From Pseudomonadota bacterium (lineage in GTDB: Bacteria > Cyanobacteriota > Vampirovibrionia > LMEP-6097), in NCBI GenBank assembly GCA_009924885.1, contig RFQS01000116.1, positions 1-7,261 on the forward strand: a stretch of DNA of 7,261 nt, in the 5' to 3' direction. This document shows, in pieces, positions 6,625 to 7,261 of this stretch (its first letter is position 1; the number at the start of each line of letters is the position of its first letter). The notes below the pieces were generated by a model. The model was not told where the DNA came from. It saw only the letters and a program-made list of their open reading frames with translations, and did not search any database. The position numbers and the translations under genes are program-made.

Positions 6625-6743
6625 GGACTGCTCGCAAACGTGCAATTTCAAGGCTGAGGAGGACGAATGACCGCAGTGTACTCGGGGTACATGAGGATCA
6701 TGAGGACGACGAAAACGCAGAAATCGGAGTTTGCGGGCAGTCC
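6625..6743 (+). repeat. Palindromic repeat element, copy 2 (candidate structured RNA or MITE-like element)
   Basis: A 15-bp outer stem, GGACTGCTCGCAAAC (6625-6639) against 6729-6743, pairs throughout with a single T-G wobble (6632/6736). Its sequence is unrelated to the outer stem of copy 1. The enclosed core 6647-6732 is the 86-nt gap-free match to 1312-1397. The inner hairpin is TGTAC (6677-6681), loop TCGGG, GTACA (6687-6691). Relative to copy 1 both members of the middle pair are changed, C-G to T-A, so pairing is kept. It lies between convergent ldhA and rbp, 6 bp beyond the T-tract of the rbp terminator. Both strands happen to be open through it (6591-6782 plus, 6577-6765 minus), but the encoded peptides follow the repeat and are not credible genes. 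No target duplication is evident. Confidence 0.85.
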
Positions 6744-6749
6744 GATGAT

Positions 6750-6780
6750 AAAAAAAAACTCCCACCTGAAAGGTGGGAGT
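6750..6780 (-). terminator. Intrinsic terminator of the rbp gene
   Basis: ACTCCCACCT (6758-6767) and AGGTGGGAGT (6771-6780) form a perfect 10-bp stem with a 3-nt loop. On the minus strand it is followed by nine T residues (6758-6750, the first shared with the stem), a textbook Rho-independent terminator about 45 bp after the rbp stop. On the plus strand no T-tract follows 6780, so it would not act well for ldhA. Confidence 0.93.
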
Positions 6781-6825
6781 AATAGACCATAATTATAATT
6801 TAGGATTTAAAATTCTTATTAAAAT

Positions 6826-7137
6826 TTAGTATCTTTTTGGACCACGGCTTCCGCCACCGTTACCGCTACCACCGGCAAAAGATTTTCTTGGCTTACGGTC
6901 ATTATTATCAAGTGCGAAATCTACTTTAAGATTTCTACCTTTTAATTCATAACCATTCAAGGCTTCCTTAGCTTCGCTAGCTTTTTCATCACTCTCAAAA
7001 GTTACGAAAGCAATCCCTTTTCCTTCAATGAGCTTACATTCAACAATAGCCCAGTTTTGGCTGATTAGATCAGACAATTCTGAAGAGGTTACTCCATAAT
7101 TTAGATTCCCGATAAATAATTTATTTCTTTGCGACAT
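6826..7137 (-). CDS. RRM-domain RNA-binding protein with glycine-rich tail
   Basis: A single RNA recognition motif fills residues 5 to about 77 of 103. RNP2 is LFIGNL at 7-12 and RNP1 is KGIAFVTF at 40-47, with the aromatic residues that stack on RNA. The tail (about 87-103) is rich in Gly, Ser and Arg and ends RGPKRY. This architecture matches the small cyanobacterial Rbp proteins, several of which are cold-induced RNA chaperones; cold control here is only an inference. I start at the ATG at 7137, since the AGGAG at 7147-7151 is 9 nt away. The ATG at 7143, two codons upstream, would leave only 3 nt. The gene is monocistronic, with its own promoter (7219-7246) and terminator (6750-6780), and an untranslated leader of about 75 nt. 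Confidence 0.92.
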   Translation of the reverse strand: MSQRNKLFIGNLNYGVTSSELSDLISQNWAIVECKLIEGKGIAFVTFESDEKASEAKEALNGYELKGRNLKVDFALDNNDRKPRKSFAGGSGNGGGSRGPKRY

Positions 7138-7146
7138 TAACATTAA

Positions 7147-7151
7147 CTCCT
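7147..7151 (-). promoter_or_regulatory. Shine-Dalgarno site deciding the rbp start
   Basis: AGGAG on the minus strand is 9 nt from the ATG at 7137 but only 3 nt from the ATG at 7143, so it favours the shorter product starting MSQRNK. Confidence 0.75.
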
Positions 7152-7218
7152 ACGTAATAGAATTCACCTAAATAAGAGTTAAATGAGAACCCTAACTTAA
7201 ATTACTTCTGACTTGCTT

Positions 7219-7246
7219 ATTCTAGCAAAATATACCCAATAATCAA
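7219..7246 (-). promoter_or_regulatory. Sigma70-type promoter of rbp
   Basis: On the minus strand, -35 box TTGATT (7246-7241) and -10 box TAGAAT (7224-7219) are separated by 16 bp, and TGC just before the -10 box makes it an extended -10. Transcription would start near 7212, giving a leader of about 75 nt before the start codon. Confidence 0.7.
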
Positions 7247-7258
7247 CTAATGATTATT
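7238..7258. promoter_or_regulatory. Inverted repeat over the rbp -35 box, possible operator
   Basis: AATAATCA (7238-7245) and TGATTATT (7251-7258) are perfect 8-bp inverted repeats separated by 5 bp. The left arm covers most of the -35 box, a placement suited to a dimeric repressor. The AT-rich background raises the chance of coincidence. Confidence 0.4.
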
Positions 7259-7261
7259 AAT

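Noticed and set aside
6593..6722. CRISPR array
   Set aside because: The 18-mer occurs only twice here with a gap of about 94 nt that is itself repeat sequence. There is no regular repeat-spacer pattern and there are no cas genes.
6591..6782. Overlapping open frames on both strands through copy 2 (63 and 62 codons)
   Set aside because: They follow the repeat and its outer arms. The same core in copy 1 contains in-frame stops, and there is no homology or ribosome site, so they are by-products of the repeat.

Overview
The window is AT-rich bacterial chromosome with tightly packed genes. The gene content (b6-type cytochrome b, Rieske protein and CydA-like proteins in one operon, a fermentative D-lactate dehydrogenase, and a short RRM protein with a glycine-rich tail of the kind common in Cyanobacteria) suggests a non-photosynthetic relative of Cyanobacteria (Melainabacteria/Vampirovibrionia). 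That placement is inferred from gene flavour only; there is no rRNA or phylogenetic marker here.

Layout. 1-846 (+) is the 3' end of sbcC, a DNA-repair nuclease ATPase. It converges on a ychJ-like gene (862-1251, -) across 15 bp that hold a hairpin. 1287-1411 is a GC-richer palindromic element. 1400-5475 (-) is a four-gene respiratory operon, transcribed in the order CydA-like membrane protein, Rieske Fe-S protein, b6-type cytochrome b, CydA-like protein with a C-terminal c-haem site. Stop/start overlaps and Shine-Dalgarno sites tie it together. 5605-6591 (+) is ldhA, divergent from the operon. 6593-6743 holds a remnant and a second full copy of the palindromic element. 6750-6780 is an intrinsic terminator for the RRM gene rbp (6826-7137, -), whose promoter and a possible operator lie at 7219-7258.

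How it works together. The operon looks like a quinol-oxidising b6/Rieske module joined to cytochrome-bd-superfamily subunits, probably an unusual complex III or complex III-plus-terminal-oxidase assembly. ldhA across the divergent promoter region would give a fermentative route for NADH. The Rieske gene is broken: about 11 bp are missing exactly at the second cluster-binding box, which removes the histidine ligand and shifts the frame, while the sequence on either side is well conserved. Either the complex has recently been disabled in this lineage or the assembly has an error.

The least explained signal is the palindromic element. Two full copies share an 86-nt gap-free core (79 of 86 positions identical), with a compensatory base-pair change in an internal hairpin. 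The cores are enclosed by long outer stems that pair within each copy but are unrelated in sequence between copies. A third, truncated copy abuts the second. The elements sit at gene 3' ends, and one supplies the last codons and stop of a respiratory gene. No transposase or reverse transcriptase is present. It may be an undescribed non-autonomous mobile element and/or structured RNA.
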